From: Candidatus Obscuribacter sp.
Lineage (GTDB): Bacteria; Cyanobacteriota; Vampirovibrionia; Obscuribacterales; Obscuribacteraceae
Direction: 5' to 3'
Length of the DNA: 64,000 nucleotides
Assembly: GCA_016712465.1 (NCBI GenBank)
Contig: JADJQZ010000001.1
Span: forward strand, 2,232,001 to 2,296,000
Within the stretch, counting starts at the first letter, position 1. Each line of letters begins with the position of its first letter. A model generated the notes under the pieces. The model was not told the DNA's origin. It searched no databases and saw only the letters and a program-made list of their open reading frames with translations. Made by a program: the position numbers and the translations under genes. Of the stretch, positions 18,302 to 25,717 are shown in pieces.

Positions 18302-19245
18302 TGTACGGTTACAGGCTTGGTGCCATCGGTATTGTCACCACGTTCTTCATCATCATCTTCTCCACAGTGCTCATGCCTATGGTGCTCTTCCAGCCCAAGC
18401 CGAGCGGTCGCGGTAACGATTACAAGGCAATCGACGCCAAAATCGCCGATGCCGAGAGAGGCCGCAAAATCTATGTGAGAGAAGGTTGCTTCTACTGCCA
18501 CACGCAGTTCACCAGGATTCAGGACAGAGGTTATGGTCCCCTCGTTAAAGAAGGCGACTATGTATACGAGACTCCTCACCAACTGGGTACTGCCCGTACC
18601 GGTCCCGACCTCACCAACGAAGGCGGTCGCTTCCCGTCCGAATGGCAGAAAGCTCACTTGATTACACCGAGAATGCTCAAACCCGGTTCCATCATGCCCA
18701 GCTTCAGCTACCTTTCCGAAGGGGACATGAACGACCTGGTGGCTTATATCCAGACCCTCGGCAACAAGCGTACAGTTACTACCTTTGTACAGGCGCCCGA
18801 CGAGTATTTGCTCACAACCATGCAGGGTCGCGGTCTGGCCGCTCGCAAAACAGTTGATACCAACTCTGATGCTGCAGCCAATGCCGGACGCGGTATCTAC
18901 ACTCAGAACTGCGCTGCCTGTCACGGTCTGGAAGGTAGAGGCAACGGTCCCAATGCCATCACCCTCGAGAAGAAGCCGCCGAACTTGACCCGCGACTACT
19001 ACAAGCAATATCCGGACGAGTTCTGGTTCTACAGAATCTCCGAAGGTATCGTCGGTACACGCATGCCGCGCTTCGGCGAAATACTCTCCGAAGAGCAGCG
19101 CTGGTACCTGGTTGCTTACTTGAAGACCTTGCCTAAAGAGCACGAAGAGACTGTCAACAGCCTCGACGATCTCAACGTAGCCGAACCGGTCCACCTGCCT
19201 AAACTTTCCAGGCAGCAGTGGGAACCGCACCACGGCAAAGAGTAA
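18301..19245 (+). CDS. Fused CcoO/CcoP-like dihaem cytochrome c subunit
   Basis: A 314-aa membrane-anchored cytochrome with one N-terminal helix (IGIVTTFFIIIFSTVLMPMV). The first half matches CcoO: GRKIYVREGCFYCHTQF (haem c at C63/C66/H67), ending with LVAYIQTLG. A second class I cytochrome c domain follows: NAGRGIYTQNCAACHG (C204/C207/H208), with the Met ligand region GTRMPRFGE. Canonical cbb3 enzymes split these functions between CcoO (one haem) and CcoP (two haems); here one polypeptide carries two haems and no separate ccoP is seen. It should pass electrons from the Rieske branch or a soluble carrier to CcoN. Confidence 0.88.
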   Translation: MYGYRLGAIGIVTTFFIIIFSTVLMPMVLFQPKPSGRGNDYKAIDAKIADAERGRKIYVREGCFYCHTQFTRIQDRGYGPLVKEGDYVYETPHQLGTARTGPDLTNEGGRFPSEWQKAHLITPRMLKPGSIMPSFSYLSEGDMNDLVAYIQTLGNKRTVTTFVQAPDEYLLTTMQGRGLAARKTVDTNSDAAANAGRGIYTQNCAACHGLEGRGNGPNAITLEKKPPNLTRDYYKQYPDEFWFYRISEGIVGTRMPRFGEILSEEQRWYLVAYLKTLPKEHEETVNSLDDLNVAEPVHLPKLSRQQWEPHHGKE

Positions 19246-19276
19246 CGGGTCTGAGACTGTTTAAAAGGAGTCAGCC

Positions 19277-19525
19277 ATGTGTCCCAATTGCGTTCTCAAC
19301 CAGGCCAGCCTCGGAGCCGGAATCTATATAGCTTTCGGAATCTGCGGACTCTTCTTCATAATCGCCATGGTAGGTATTACCTGGGCTTTCAAGAACGGTG
19401 AGTTCGAAGATCTGGAATCAGTAAAATTCGAGATGCTCGACGATGGCGAAGATGAGACACTGGCTGCCAGAGCCCGCGAAGCAATTGAGCGGGGCAGACA
19501 GCAGATGACAGAATCAGCAGGCTAA
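19277..19525 (+). CDS. ccoS: CcoS-like cbb3 oxidase protein
   Basis: An 82-aa protein with one transmembrane helix followed by ITWAFKNGEFEDLESVKFEM and an acidic stretch. This matches the CcoS/FixS pattern (helix, then WA.k.GqFdDle..). CcoS is a small protein needed for cofactor maturation of cbb3 oxidases. The N-terminal MCPNC and a charged C-terminal tail of about 30 residues are additions to the usual length of roughly 50 to 60. An AAGGAG ribosome site (19264-19269) precedes the ATG. Confidence 0.75.
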   Translation: MCPNCVLNQASLGAGIYIAFGICGLFFIIAMVGITWAFKNGEFEDLESVKFEMLDDGEDETLAARAREAIERGRQQMTESAG

Positions 19526-19565
19526 AACGAAAATCTACAGATATAAGGCGGAGTAAAGAGTAAAG

Positions 19566-19721
19566 ATGGCTGAAGAAGTCAAAACAACTGAAGAAGAGCA
19601 CTACGAGGTAGTATCCGAGTACCGCATCGGTGAAGGCGCGCCGCCGCCCTTCCTGGTCATATGTTTCATTCTCATCTTTATATACGCAGCAGTTTCGTGG
19701 ATTCCCTTCTTTGGTTATTAA
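19566..19721 (+). CDS. 51-aa single-helix membrane protein in respiratory operon
   Basis: This small gene reads MAEEVKTTEEEHYEVVSEY, a linker GEGAPPP, one transmembrane helix, then WIPFFGY and TAA. The acidic N-terminus and aromatic end suggest one cytoplasmic tail and a helix buried in the oxidase. It sits between ccoS and the lipoprotein cytochrome gene with 40 and 7 bp spacing, so it is clearly part of the operon. It may be an accessory oxidase subunit similar in role to CcoQ or to the N-terminal helix of CcoP; that is inference from position and topology only. Confidence 0.7.
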   Translation: MAEEVKTTEEEHYEVVSEYRIGEGAPPPFLVICFILIFIYAAVSWIPFFGY

Positions 19722-19728
19722 TAGGCAG

Positions 19729-20637
19729 ATGGCACTTACTAAAACTAAACTGGTCAAGACCCTGGTATCACCCGTAGTTACAAAACGGGCTCTTACCGTT
19801 CTTCTCACTCTGGCGGCGATGCCCATGTTCACGGCGCTTACCGGCTGTTCCGACAGTAAGGTGAGCTTGAACGCCGACAACCCGCTGGTGGGCACCAAGG
19901 TGACGGAAGGCGATAAAGAGCCTATCTGGCCTAACGACGATCCTTCCATTCCGGACGGAAAAGGCGTTTACGCTGCTCAGAACTGTGCTACCTGTCACGG
20001 TGCCGACGGCAAGCCGGTGGCCGGCAAAGCCACTATCGATCTTTCCGACAAAGGTTGGGCTCGCAAGCAAAAGCCGGTTGAGCAGTACGATTTCATCACC
20101 TTCGGTAAGCACGAAGGCGGCGGTGCTGAGCATCCGGTCATGCGCGATAAATTGAGACCCTCCGAAATATGGAACCTGGTCTTTTATGTACGCTCCCTTT
20201 CCACTCCGCCTCTTACCGATGAGGAAATCGCAGAGATCGATCCGGTCTTCGGCGCCAACTGCGCTGTATGTCACGGTAAGAAAGGTTTCGGCAACGGACC
20301 GCTCATGAAAGGCAATACTCTTGAGCCGCTACCGGCCAACTTCCAGTCCTTCCCGCGCTTCTACGACAGAACCGACGAAATTCTCTGGGACCACATAGCC
20401 AACGGTATCAAGTGGGAAGGCATGCCCAACTTCCTCGGCAAGGAAGACCGCGCCAAGAACATCAAGTTTGATGAACCTTATATCTGGCGGATGGTCGGCT
20501 ATATTCGCCATTTCCATGAGAGCAACAAGACTGAGATAGCCACACGCAAAGCTCATGAAAAGGAAGAGAAAGAAGAGGCCAACGAAGCCAATGAAGCTAA
20601 GTCGGGTTCTGAAAAATCTGGGGAAACCAGCAAGTAA
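19729..20637 (+). CDS. Dihaem c-type cytochrome lipoprotein
   Basis: The chosen ATG 19729 gives a 302-aa protein with a lipoprotein signal: basic N-region, hydrophobic core and lipobox LTGC. An in-frame start about 100 bases upstream would overlap the preceding small gene and bury the signal. Two haem c sites follow, NCATCHGADG and NCAVCHGKKG, each in a cytochrome c class I-like domain, then an Ala/Glu/Lys-rich tail (EKEEKEEANEANEA). It is anchored on the outer face of the cytoplasmic membrane and probably carries electrons between the Rieske protein and the oxidase, taking the place of cytochrome c1/f, which is otherwise missing from the operon. Confidence 0.85.
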   Translation: MALTKTKLVKTLVSPVVTKRALTVLLTLAAMPMFTALTGCSDSKVSLNADNPLVGTKVTEGDKEPIWPNDDPSIPDGKGVYAAQNCATCHGADGKPVAGKATIDLSDKGWARKQKPVEQYDFITFGKHEGGGAEHPVMRDKLRPSEIWNLVFYVRSLSTPPLTDEEIAEIDPVFGANCAVCHGKKGFGNGPLMKGNTLEPLPANFQSFPRFYDRTDEILWDHIANGIKWEGMPNFLGKEDRAKNIKFDEPYIWRMVGYIRHFHESNKTEIATRKAHEKEEKEEANEANEAKSGSEKSGETSK

Positions 20638-20700
20638 ATAGAGTACAAACAAGAAGTAAAGAGACAATCTCAGAAAGTTAGAGTCAACAGGTAGAAAACA

Positions 20701-21270
20701 ATGACAGACGGCGTCAAACGTAGAGCCCTTTTAAAGACGGTAGCAGCCCTGCCTCTTGCCCTCACCTTTGGGCTTCTGGCATCGCCCTTCCTGCGCATTT
20801 TGCTGCCGACAAGAAGGCCGCTGGATGTACTTGGAGAGTCGGACCAGCCCCTGGCCGAGCCACCCATCCCCACCTTCACCGACAAGGACTTCCCCAAGGA
20901 CTGGACTTGTCTGCCCTTCATGTTCAACCAGAAATATGTTGAATACAACCCGGAAGGCAAGGAAGTTCGCAAGATTCCTGGATTTATCGTCAAATTGCCC
21001 AACGGCGATGTGGTCGCCTACAGCCGCATTTGTCCGCACCTGGGCTGTATCTTCAACTTCGTTGAAGACCCCAACGAATGCGCTAAAGGTTACAACTTCA
21101 AACCCGCTGGCCCGGTGTTCGCCTGCCCGTGCCATTTGAGCGTATACGACATTGCCCAGGCTGGAAAAGTGGTCAGCGGTCCGGCTCCTCGCCCACCAAG
21201 AAAATTCGAGGTGAAGAAGGAAGGCGGCGCTTACAAGGTGGTCGCATTGGAGGCTGGTTCAATTGCCTAG
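20701..21270 (+). CDS. Rieske iron-sulfur protein
   Basis: A 189-aa Rieske subunit. The N-terminus KRRALLKTVAALPLALTFG resembles a membrane anchor with a twin-Arg-like start. The [2Fe-2S] ligands are in box I RICPHLGC (C111, H113; disulfide C116) and box II FACPCHLSVYD (C142, H145; disulfide C144). About 25 residues lie between the boxes, with an Asn/Pro-rich loop. It takes one electron from quinol at the Qo site of the adjacent cytochrome b. Its stop overlaps the TTG start of the cytochrome b gene by eight bases. Confidence 0.93.
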   Translation: MTDGVKRRALLKTVAALPLALTFGLLASPFLRILLPTRRPLDVLGESDQPLAEPPIPTFTDKDFPKDWTCLPFMFNQKYVEYNPEGKEVRKIPGFIVKLPNGDVVAYSRICPHLGCIFNFVEDPNECAKGYNFKPAGPVFACPCHLSVYDIAQAGKVVSGPAPRPPRKFEVKKEGGAYKVVALEAGSIA

Positions 21271-23167
21271 TACAACAAATGACAGGAGTCTTGAAGGCGT
21301 TCTCTCTTCAGTGGGAGACTGGTTTAAGACGCGCATAAACAACATCGATATATTCGATGAGCATCATCAGCTCGAGGCAAAGACCAACCCCTTCTATGCT
21401 CTGGGGCCAATCTTCTACCTGGTCTGGTTCATCGTGATGTTTACCGGGCTGGTTCTGATCATGTGGTACGTCCCCACAAAATCAGCGGCCTTTGATTCCA
21501 TTTTGAACATTCAAAACGGCATACCGATTGGCGGACTATTCCGGGGTATGCACAAGTACGGTGCGGACGCCATGATCATCGCCGCCACCATGCGTCTCTA
21601 TCGCATGTTCATCATGGCCGACTTCAAGCCGAACAAAGAATTCAACATCATCATCGCTCTTATCACGCTGCTCCTCTCCATGTACTCCGGTCTGACCGGC
21701 TACCTGCTGATTTGGAACCAGCGCGCTTTCTGGGCGACCAAGGTGTTTGCCACCTTCCCCACTTATATGGACCAGTTCGCCATCATGGGCGATTTCTATC
21801 TGCCTCTGTATAAGTCGCTGCACCTGGGCTGGAACACAGCCGAAGTGCTCTTGGGCGGCGGTGCGGCTATCACCCAGAACACAATTACCAGGTTCTTCTC
21901 CTTGCACTTGGCGTTCTCCTTGATACCGCTCATTCTCGTAGAACTATATTTCTACAAGAATGCTTACACCCGCGTTCCGCTTAACTGGATCAAACGTTCC
22001 ATCCTTATTCTCATGCTGGCTTTCGTGGCAATCGCTCTGCCGGCTGCCCAGGGCTCACGCTCCGATCCGGATGTCACGCCTCTGCCCATCTTGTCCGACT
22101 GGTACTTCCTCGGCTTGTATCAAATGTACAAGTACCTGGAGCCGGTTGTCGCTACCTATATCACCCTGGTGATTCCGCTTACCGTTTTTGCGCTGCCCTT
22201 CGCGGATAGCTATATCACGGGACCGGAGAAGGACATCATGAAGCGCCCCTTCATGCTTATGATGACCTTCATGGGCTTCGTCTGCTGGGTTGTCTTCTCG
22301 ATCTTGATTATCGTCAACATCGCTAACATCCACACCGACCCGCCTTACTGGCGTTCCTTCCTCTACTTGACGGTCAATGCCGGCATTGTCTGGCAGCTCT
22401 TCCTGATTGCCCGCAATGCGGACATGAAGTGGAAAGCCAAGCAAGTGGTGCCCTGCCTGATCATGTTCGGAATTTGTGCCACCCAGACCTTCTGGGCATG
22501 GGTCTACGACTACATGGCCAAGACTGAAATGTTCATTGACCCCCTTGGTCACGCCGCCCTCTACAACATGGGTCGCGGAGCCATGGGCGACACCGCCGAC
22601 AAGGTGGAAGCCATCATTCGTAAGATGCACCCCACCACCGGCGACAAACCGGTCAATCAGGAATACTGGAATTTTCACGTTCTCCTGGACCCCGGTTATG
22701 TGGCTCGTATCGGTGAACCTTCCGCCAAGCAAGATCTGGAAGAACTGCGGAAGCTCTGCGTCGAAACCAAGACCCCTCTTGATTTTGTCGTCAAAGCCAT
22801 CCCCACCTTCGAGACCCCCATGGGTCAAAACGGTGCCTACCTGATTGAACAAAACGGCAAGAAAGTCAGCTTCCTCTCCGACAAAGAGAAGGGTGCCCAC
22901 CCCACCTATCACGGTCTGGTCGACTTCATGGTCAACAACCGCTGGGCCTGGGACTACTGCACTCTGGTGGATAGACTGAAGCCAGGTGTGGTCAAAGGCT
23001 ACCCGATGTCTGTGCCTGAAGTTGATTGGTACTGGATGATCGGCGGTGCATTGTCTGCTGCCTACGCTCTCGTGGTAGCCATGCAGTGCAAGCAAGCCCA
23101 GACGGCTGAGCCGCCCAAGCAGGTTGCTGCTGCCGACACCAAGCCGGCTGAAACTACCGGAAGCTGA
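21263..23167 (+). CDS. Long cytochrome b lacking haem bH ligands
   Basis: A 634-aa cytochrome b/b6-type protein. It keeps the first histidine of each ligand pair, H97 in GLFRGMHKYGADAM and H215 in TRFFSLHLAFSL, which bind haem bL. The partners expected 14-15 residues on are R111 and Y229/F230, so haem bH cannot bind in the usual way. The Qo motif PEWY is SDWY (278-281). After about eight helices comes an unusual extension of about 240 residues with a soluble part and a final helix (WYWMIGGALSAAYALVVAMQ). TTG 21263 is the only reasonable start and overlaps the Rieske gene. It should form the Qo-side quinol site with the Rieske protein. Confidence 0.88.
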   Translation: MPSTTNDRSLEGVLSSVGDWFKTRINNIDIFDEHHQLEAKTNPFYALGPIFYLVWFIVMFTGLVLIMWYVPTKSAAFDSILNIQNGIPIGGLFRGMHKYGADAMIIAATMRLYRMFIMADFKPNKEFNIIIALITLLLSMYSGLTGYLLIWNQRAFWATKVFATFPTYMDQFAIMGDFYLPLYKSLHLGWNTAEVLLGGGAAITQNTITRFFSLHLAFSLIPLILVELYFYKNAYTRVPLNWIKRSILILMLAFVAIALPAAQGSRSDPDVTPLPILSDWYFLGLYQMYKYLEPVVATYITLVIPLTVFALPFADSYITGPEKDIMKRPFMLMMTFMGFVCWVVFSILIIVNIANIHTDPPYWRSFLYLTVNAGIVWQLFLIARNADMKWKAKQVVPCLIMFGICATQTFWAWVYDYMAKTEMFIDPLGHAALYNMGRGAMGDTADKVEAIIRKMHPTTGDKPVNQEYWNFHVLLDPGYVARIGEPSAKQDLEELRKLCVETKTPLDFVVKAIPTFETPMGQNGAYLIEQNGKKVSFLSDKEKGAHPTYHGLVDFMVNNRWAWDYCTLVDRLKPGVVKGYPMSVPEVDWYWMIGGALSAAYALVVAMQCKQAQTAEPPKQVAAADTKPAETTGS

Positions 23168-23562
23168 TGGAGCCAGAAAAGGAACCTGACGAAGAAATGA
23201 AACTTGTCTTGAGCGCTAACTCAAATAGTGCGGCTGAAGCCGGAGCCCCAAGGGGTTCCGCTTCAGAAGACAAGCCTGCTTTCAAAGTCAAGCTCTCGCT
23301 CAAACTAGCAGTTTTCGTGATGGCCACCATCACGCTAAGCTGGTTTTTCGAAGGTTGGAGACAGGTTAGCGAAGCTCCAACCCTTGCCGGTCTGGCCTAT
23401 CTCTTCGGCGGTACAACACTGACTATCGTTCTGGTCAGTCTCTACGGCTTCTTCATGTACGCCGAAGAACGTTCCAAGGGTGGTCGCACCCGCAACATTC
23501 CTCTATTTGATCGTTGGTACAGGCACTTAACCAAACAGGGAGACAAAACGAACCGTGGGTAA
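23167..23562 (+). CDS. Two-helix membrane protein of the respiratory operon
   Basis: A 131-aa protein. The first 45 residues are hydrophilic and acidic, then come two transmembrane helices (LAVFVMATITLSWFF and LTIVLVSLYGFFMYAEE) and a basic tail. The ATG overlaps the stop of the cytochrome b gene (TGATG at 23165-23169) and the next gene starts inside it, so it is co-translated with both cytochromes b. I recognise no family. It is probably a structural subunit of the Rieske/cytochrome b assembly. Confidence 0.65.
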   Translation: MEPEKEPDEEMKLVLSANSNSAAEAGAPRGSASEDKPAFKVKLSLKLAVFVMATITLSWFFEGWRQVSEAPTLAGLAYLFGGTTLTIVLVSLYGFFMYAEERSKGGRTRNIPLFDRWYRHLTKQGDKTNRG

Positions 23563-23908
23563 GGGATTAAACAGCATTCTAGCGATAGCTGGTGGTTTGC
23601 TTTGTATAGTCATCACACTGGCTTTGCCTTGGGCTGAGCTTGGTATGGATGCCTCATTTCAGAATTGGCCCGAATGGTTGAAGTGGCTATCCATCAACCT
23701 CAACATACCCCTTCCGGACTACTCGAATCTGGCAAATTACGCCAGCGAGTGGACCGAGCACCTGAAGAAAGCCGGCGCTGAATCTAGATTCGGTGATTAT
23801 GCTTACGCTCTGGTGATGGGTCTGGCCATGATTGCCTCGGCCGTCGGCATCGCTGCCATCGGGCGCGAAGACGGCGAAGAAAAGACAGTTTTACCGGTGA
23901 AGAAGTAA
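23555..23908 (+). CDS. Two-helix membrane protein of the respiratory operon
   Basis: A 117-aa protein starting with GTG at 23555, eight bases inside the preceding gene. It has an N-terminal helix (ILAIAGGLLCIVITLALPWAE), a loop of about 45 residues rich in Trp and Asn that should face outside, and a second helix (YALVMGLAMIASAVGIAAIG) before a charged tail. No known family is recognised. Its location between the two cytochrome b genes suggests a structural or assembly role in that complex. Confidence 0.65.
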   Translation: MGKGLNSILAIAGGLLCIVITLALPWAELGMDASFQNWPEWLKWLSINLNIPLPDYSNLANYASEWTEHLKKAGAESRFGDYAYALVMGLAMIASAVGIAAIGREDGEEKTVLPVKK

Positions 23909-23935
23909 CTAGTTAAAGTTGGGAGATCCTCAAAG

Positions 23936-25093
23936 ATGTACTCGTCGATACCGAAGGGCATGACCGACCTGACTCTAGCAATAGAGAAAGCGACCAATGC
24001 CGTTCTAACCAATAAGTACAACCCCTTTTATTACCACGGGGCTCTGCCTCAGTTTTATCTGTGGGTTCTGTTCTTGTCCGGGCTTTTGCTGTTTGCCTAT
24101 TACATTCCGACCATCGACAATGCTTACTTCTCTGAGAACCTGGTGAACGCCTGGACCTCGGTAGACTACATCACCGACACCCTGCCCTTCGGTGCCGTGG
24201 TGCGCGGCATCCACCGCTACGCCGGTGACGCCATGGTTATCACCATCGTGCTGCACGCCCTGCGCGTCTGGATCACCGACCGCTACCGTCAGTACCGCTG
24301 GACCCAGTGGGTGACCGGTATCGTCCTTCTCTTGATGGTTCTTTTTATTGGTCAGACCGGCTATTACCTGGTTTGGGACGAGCGTTCCCTCGTATTGACC
24401 CGTATGACCTCAAGCGCTCTGGAAGCTCTGCCCTTTGTGGGACCTGGTTTGAAAGCATGGTTCCTGAACGGTGCCGCCATCACCAACCTGACCCTGTCCA
24501 ACTTCCTTTTCATCCACATCGGTCTTTCCTTCTCTCTACTCTTTGGTCTCTGGTTGCACTACGTGCGTATGACCAGACCGGTGATCACACCGCCCCCGGC
24601 TATCAACTACATCCTTGTAGCCGTGCTTCTGGTCTTCGTCTTCCTCTTGCCCATCACCTCGGGCAAAATGGCCGACATCAACGCCCAGCCCACCAGCTTC
24701 GAAATTGACTGGTTCTTCCTCTGGCCCTACTGGTTGCTCGCCCACATGGACACCACCATGTACTGGGTTCTGATGATTGGTGGTTCAGTGGCTCTCTGTC
24801 TGGTGCCTTTCCCCAGCCTCTACAAAGCCGCCCACCCTGTGGAAGCTGCCGAAGTAGTCCTGAACAAGTGCACCGGCTGTTCCTTCTGCTCCAAAGACTG
24901 CCCCTACCAGGCAATTGAAATGGTGCCCGCTCCGGCTGGTTCCCGCTTCAAACTCCTGGCTACGGTCAAAGCCTACCGCTGCTCCGGTTGCGGAGTCTGC
25001 GTGGGTGCTTGCGCCTTCGACGCCATCGACTTGCCAAACTTGCTCGACACCGACGTGACGGCGAAAATCAAAGCCCTGGCCGAAACCAAGTAA
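23936..25093 (+). CDS. Cytochrome b fused to a two-cluster ferredoxin domain
   Basis: A 385-aa protein. Residues 30-300 form a cytochrome b-type membrane domain with all four haem ligands: H93 and H107 in GIHRYAGDAMVITIVLH, H194 and H208 in FIHIGLSFSLLFGLWLH; 13 residues separate both pairs, as in bc1-type proteins. EIDWFFLWPY (256-265) occupies the place of the PEWY motif. Residues 310-362 form a bacterial-type ferredoxin domain with two complete [4Fe-4S] motifs, C312-x2-C-x2-C-x3-C322 and C349-x2-C-x2-C-x3-C359. The domain follows a membrane helix and should be cytoplasmic. It gives the complex an electron port to low-potential cytoplasmic carriers. Confidence 0.9.
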   Translation: MYSSIPKGMTDLTLAIEKATNAVLTNKYNPFYYHGALPQFYLWVLFLSGLLLFAYYIPTIDNAYFSENLVNAWTSVDYITDTLPFGAVVRGIHRYAGDAMVITIVLHALRVWITDRYRQYRWTQWVTGIVLLLMVLFIGQTGYYLVWDERSLVLTRMTSSALEALPFVGPGLKAWFLNGAAITNLTLSNFLFIHIGLSFSLLFGLWLHYVRMTRPVITPPPAINYILVAVLLVFVFLLPITSGKMADINAQPTSFEIDWFFLWPYWLLAHMDTTMYWVLMIGGSVALCLVPFPSLYKAAHPVEAAEVVLNKCTGCSFCSKDCPYQAIEMVPAPAGSRFKLLATVKAYRCSGCGVCVGACAFDAIDLPNLLDTDVTAKIKALAETK

Positions 25094-25139
25094 TAAGTAG
25101 TTCTGTTCAATTTACGGTAAACACCTGAAGGTTAATGTT

Positions 25140-25526
25140 ATGTCCGAAAAGAAGGTAATCACCCTCATATGTGAGCGAGCCGCAGACCTCGATTCTGTGT
25201 GCAGCGCCCAGGGCGAAGTGAAAGACATCGACGGTCTGCACGTCGTGAAGCTGCCCTGCAGCGGCATGATCCAGCCTTTGATGATTGAAGCGGCTCTCAA
25301 GGCCGGCGCCGCCGGTGTGATTGTCACCGGTTGCCAGCTTGGTGACTGCTATTACCGCGAAGGTAACCGCATGATCAGAGAGCGCCTCCTTGGTGAACGC
25401 CCTCCCGGTCTTAAGAAGACCGTCGACAGAAGACGCGTACTGGCACTCTGGTTGGCTCGTCCCCAGAAAGACAGATTCATGTCTGAAGCGAAAGAGTTCG
25501 TGGGCTACGTGCGCGGACTTGAATAG
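25140..25526 (+). CDS. MvhD/FlpD-like iron-sulfur protein
   Basis: A 128-aa protein matching the hydrogenase/heterodisulfide reductase delta subunit family (MvhD, FlpD). The signature is LPCSGMIQPLMIEAALKAG, then AGVIVTGCQLGDCYYREGN and a C-terminal region with RRRVLALWLA. Five cysteines remain (two near residues 11 and 21, then PCSG, GCQ, DCYY), enough for the [2Fe-2S] cluster reported in MvhD. MvhD links hydrogenase or formate dehydrogenase to flavin-bifurcating HdrABC; no hydrogenase or hdrA gene is in the window. Here it follows the ferredoxin-fused cytochrome b by 46 bp and could be the electron relay docking to it. Confidence 0.82.
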   Translation: MSEKKVITLICERAADLDSVCSAQGEVKDIDGLHVVKLPCSGMIQPLMIEAALKAGAAGVIVTGCQLGDCYYREGNRMIRERLLGERPPGLKKTVDRRRVLALWLARPQKDRFMSEAKEFVGYVRGLE

Positions 25527-25597
25527 AATAGATAAATTGGCTTGAGTTCAGCTTAAGCGGCTTGAACTATCGTTGAGTTTCTCGAGGATTACTTAAA

Positions 25598-25717
25598 ATG
25601 GCAGAAAAAACCAAACTTACAGAAGTAGATGTAATCTACAGATGGGCGTGGTTCTTCGTACTCTACTTCGCTTTCATTCTATTGATCGCCTGTTTCGGAC
25701 TCGTCGCCGAGTTCTAA
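25598..25717 (+). CDS. 39-aa single-helix membrane protein
   Basis: A tiny gene with CGAGGA (25583-25588) upstream, reading MAEKTKLTEVDVIYRWAW, then a transmembrane helix rich in Phe and Leu, and ending with VAEF before TAA. It is the last gene of the respiratory operon; the terminator hairpin begins 31 bases after its stop. Such single-helix peptides are common as accessory subunits of respiratory complexes. Its stop overlaps that of the convergent gene by three bases. Confidence 0.65.
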   Translation: MAEKTKLTEVDVIYRWAWFFVLYFAFILLIACFGLVAEF

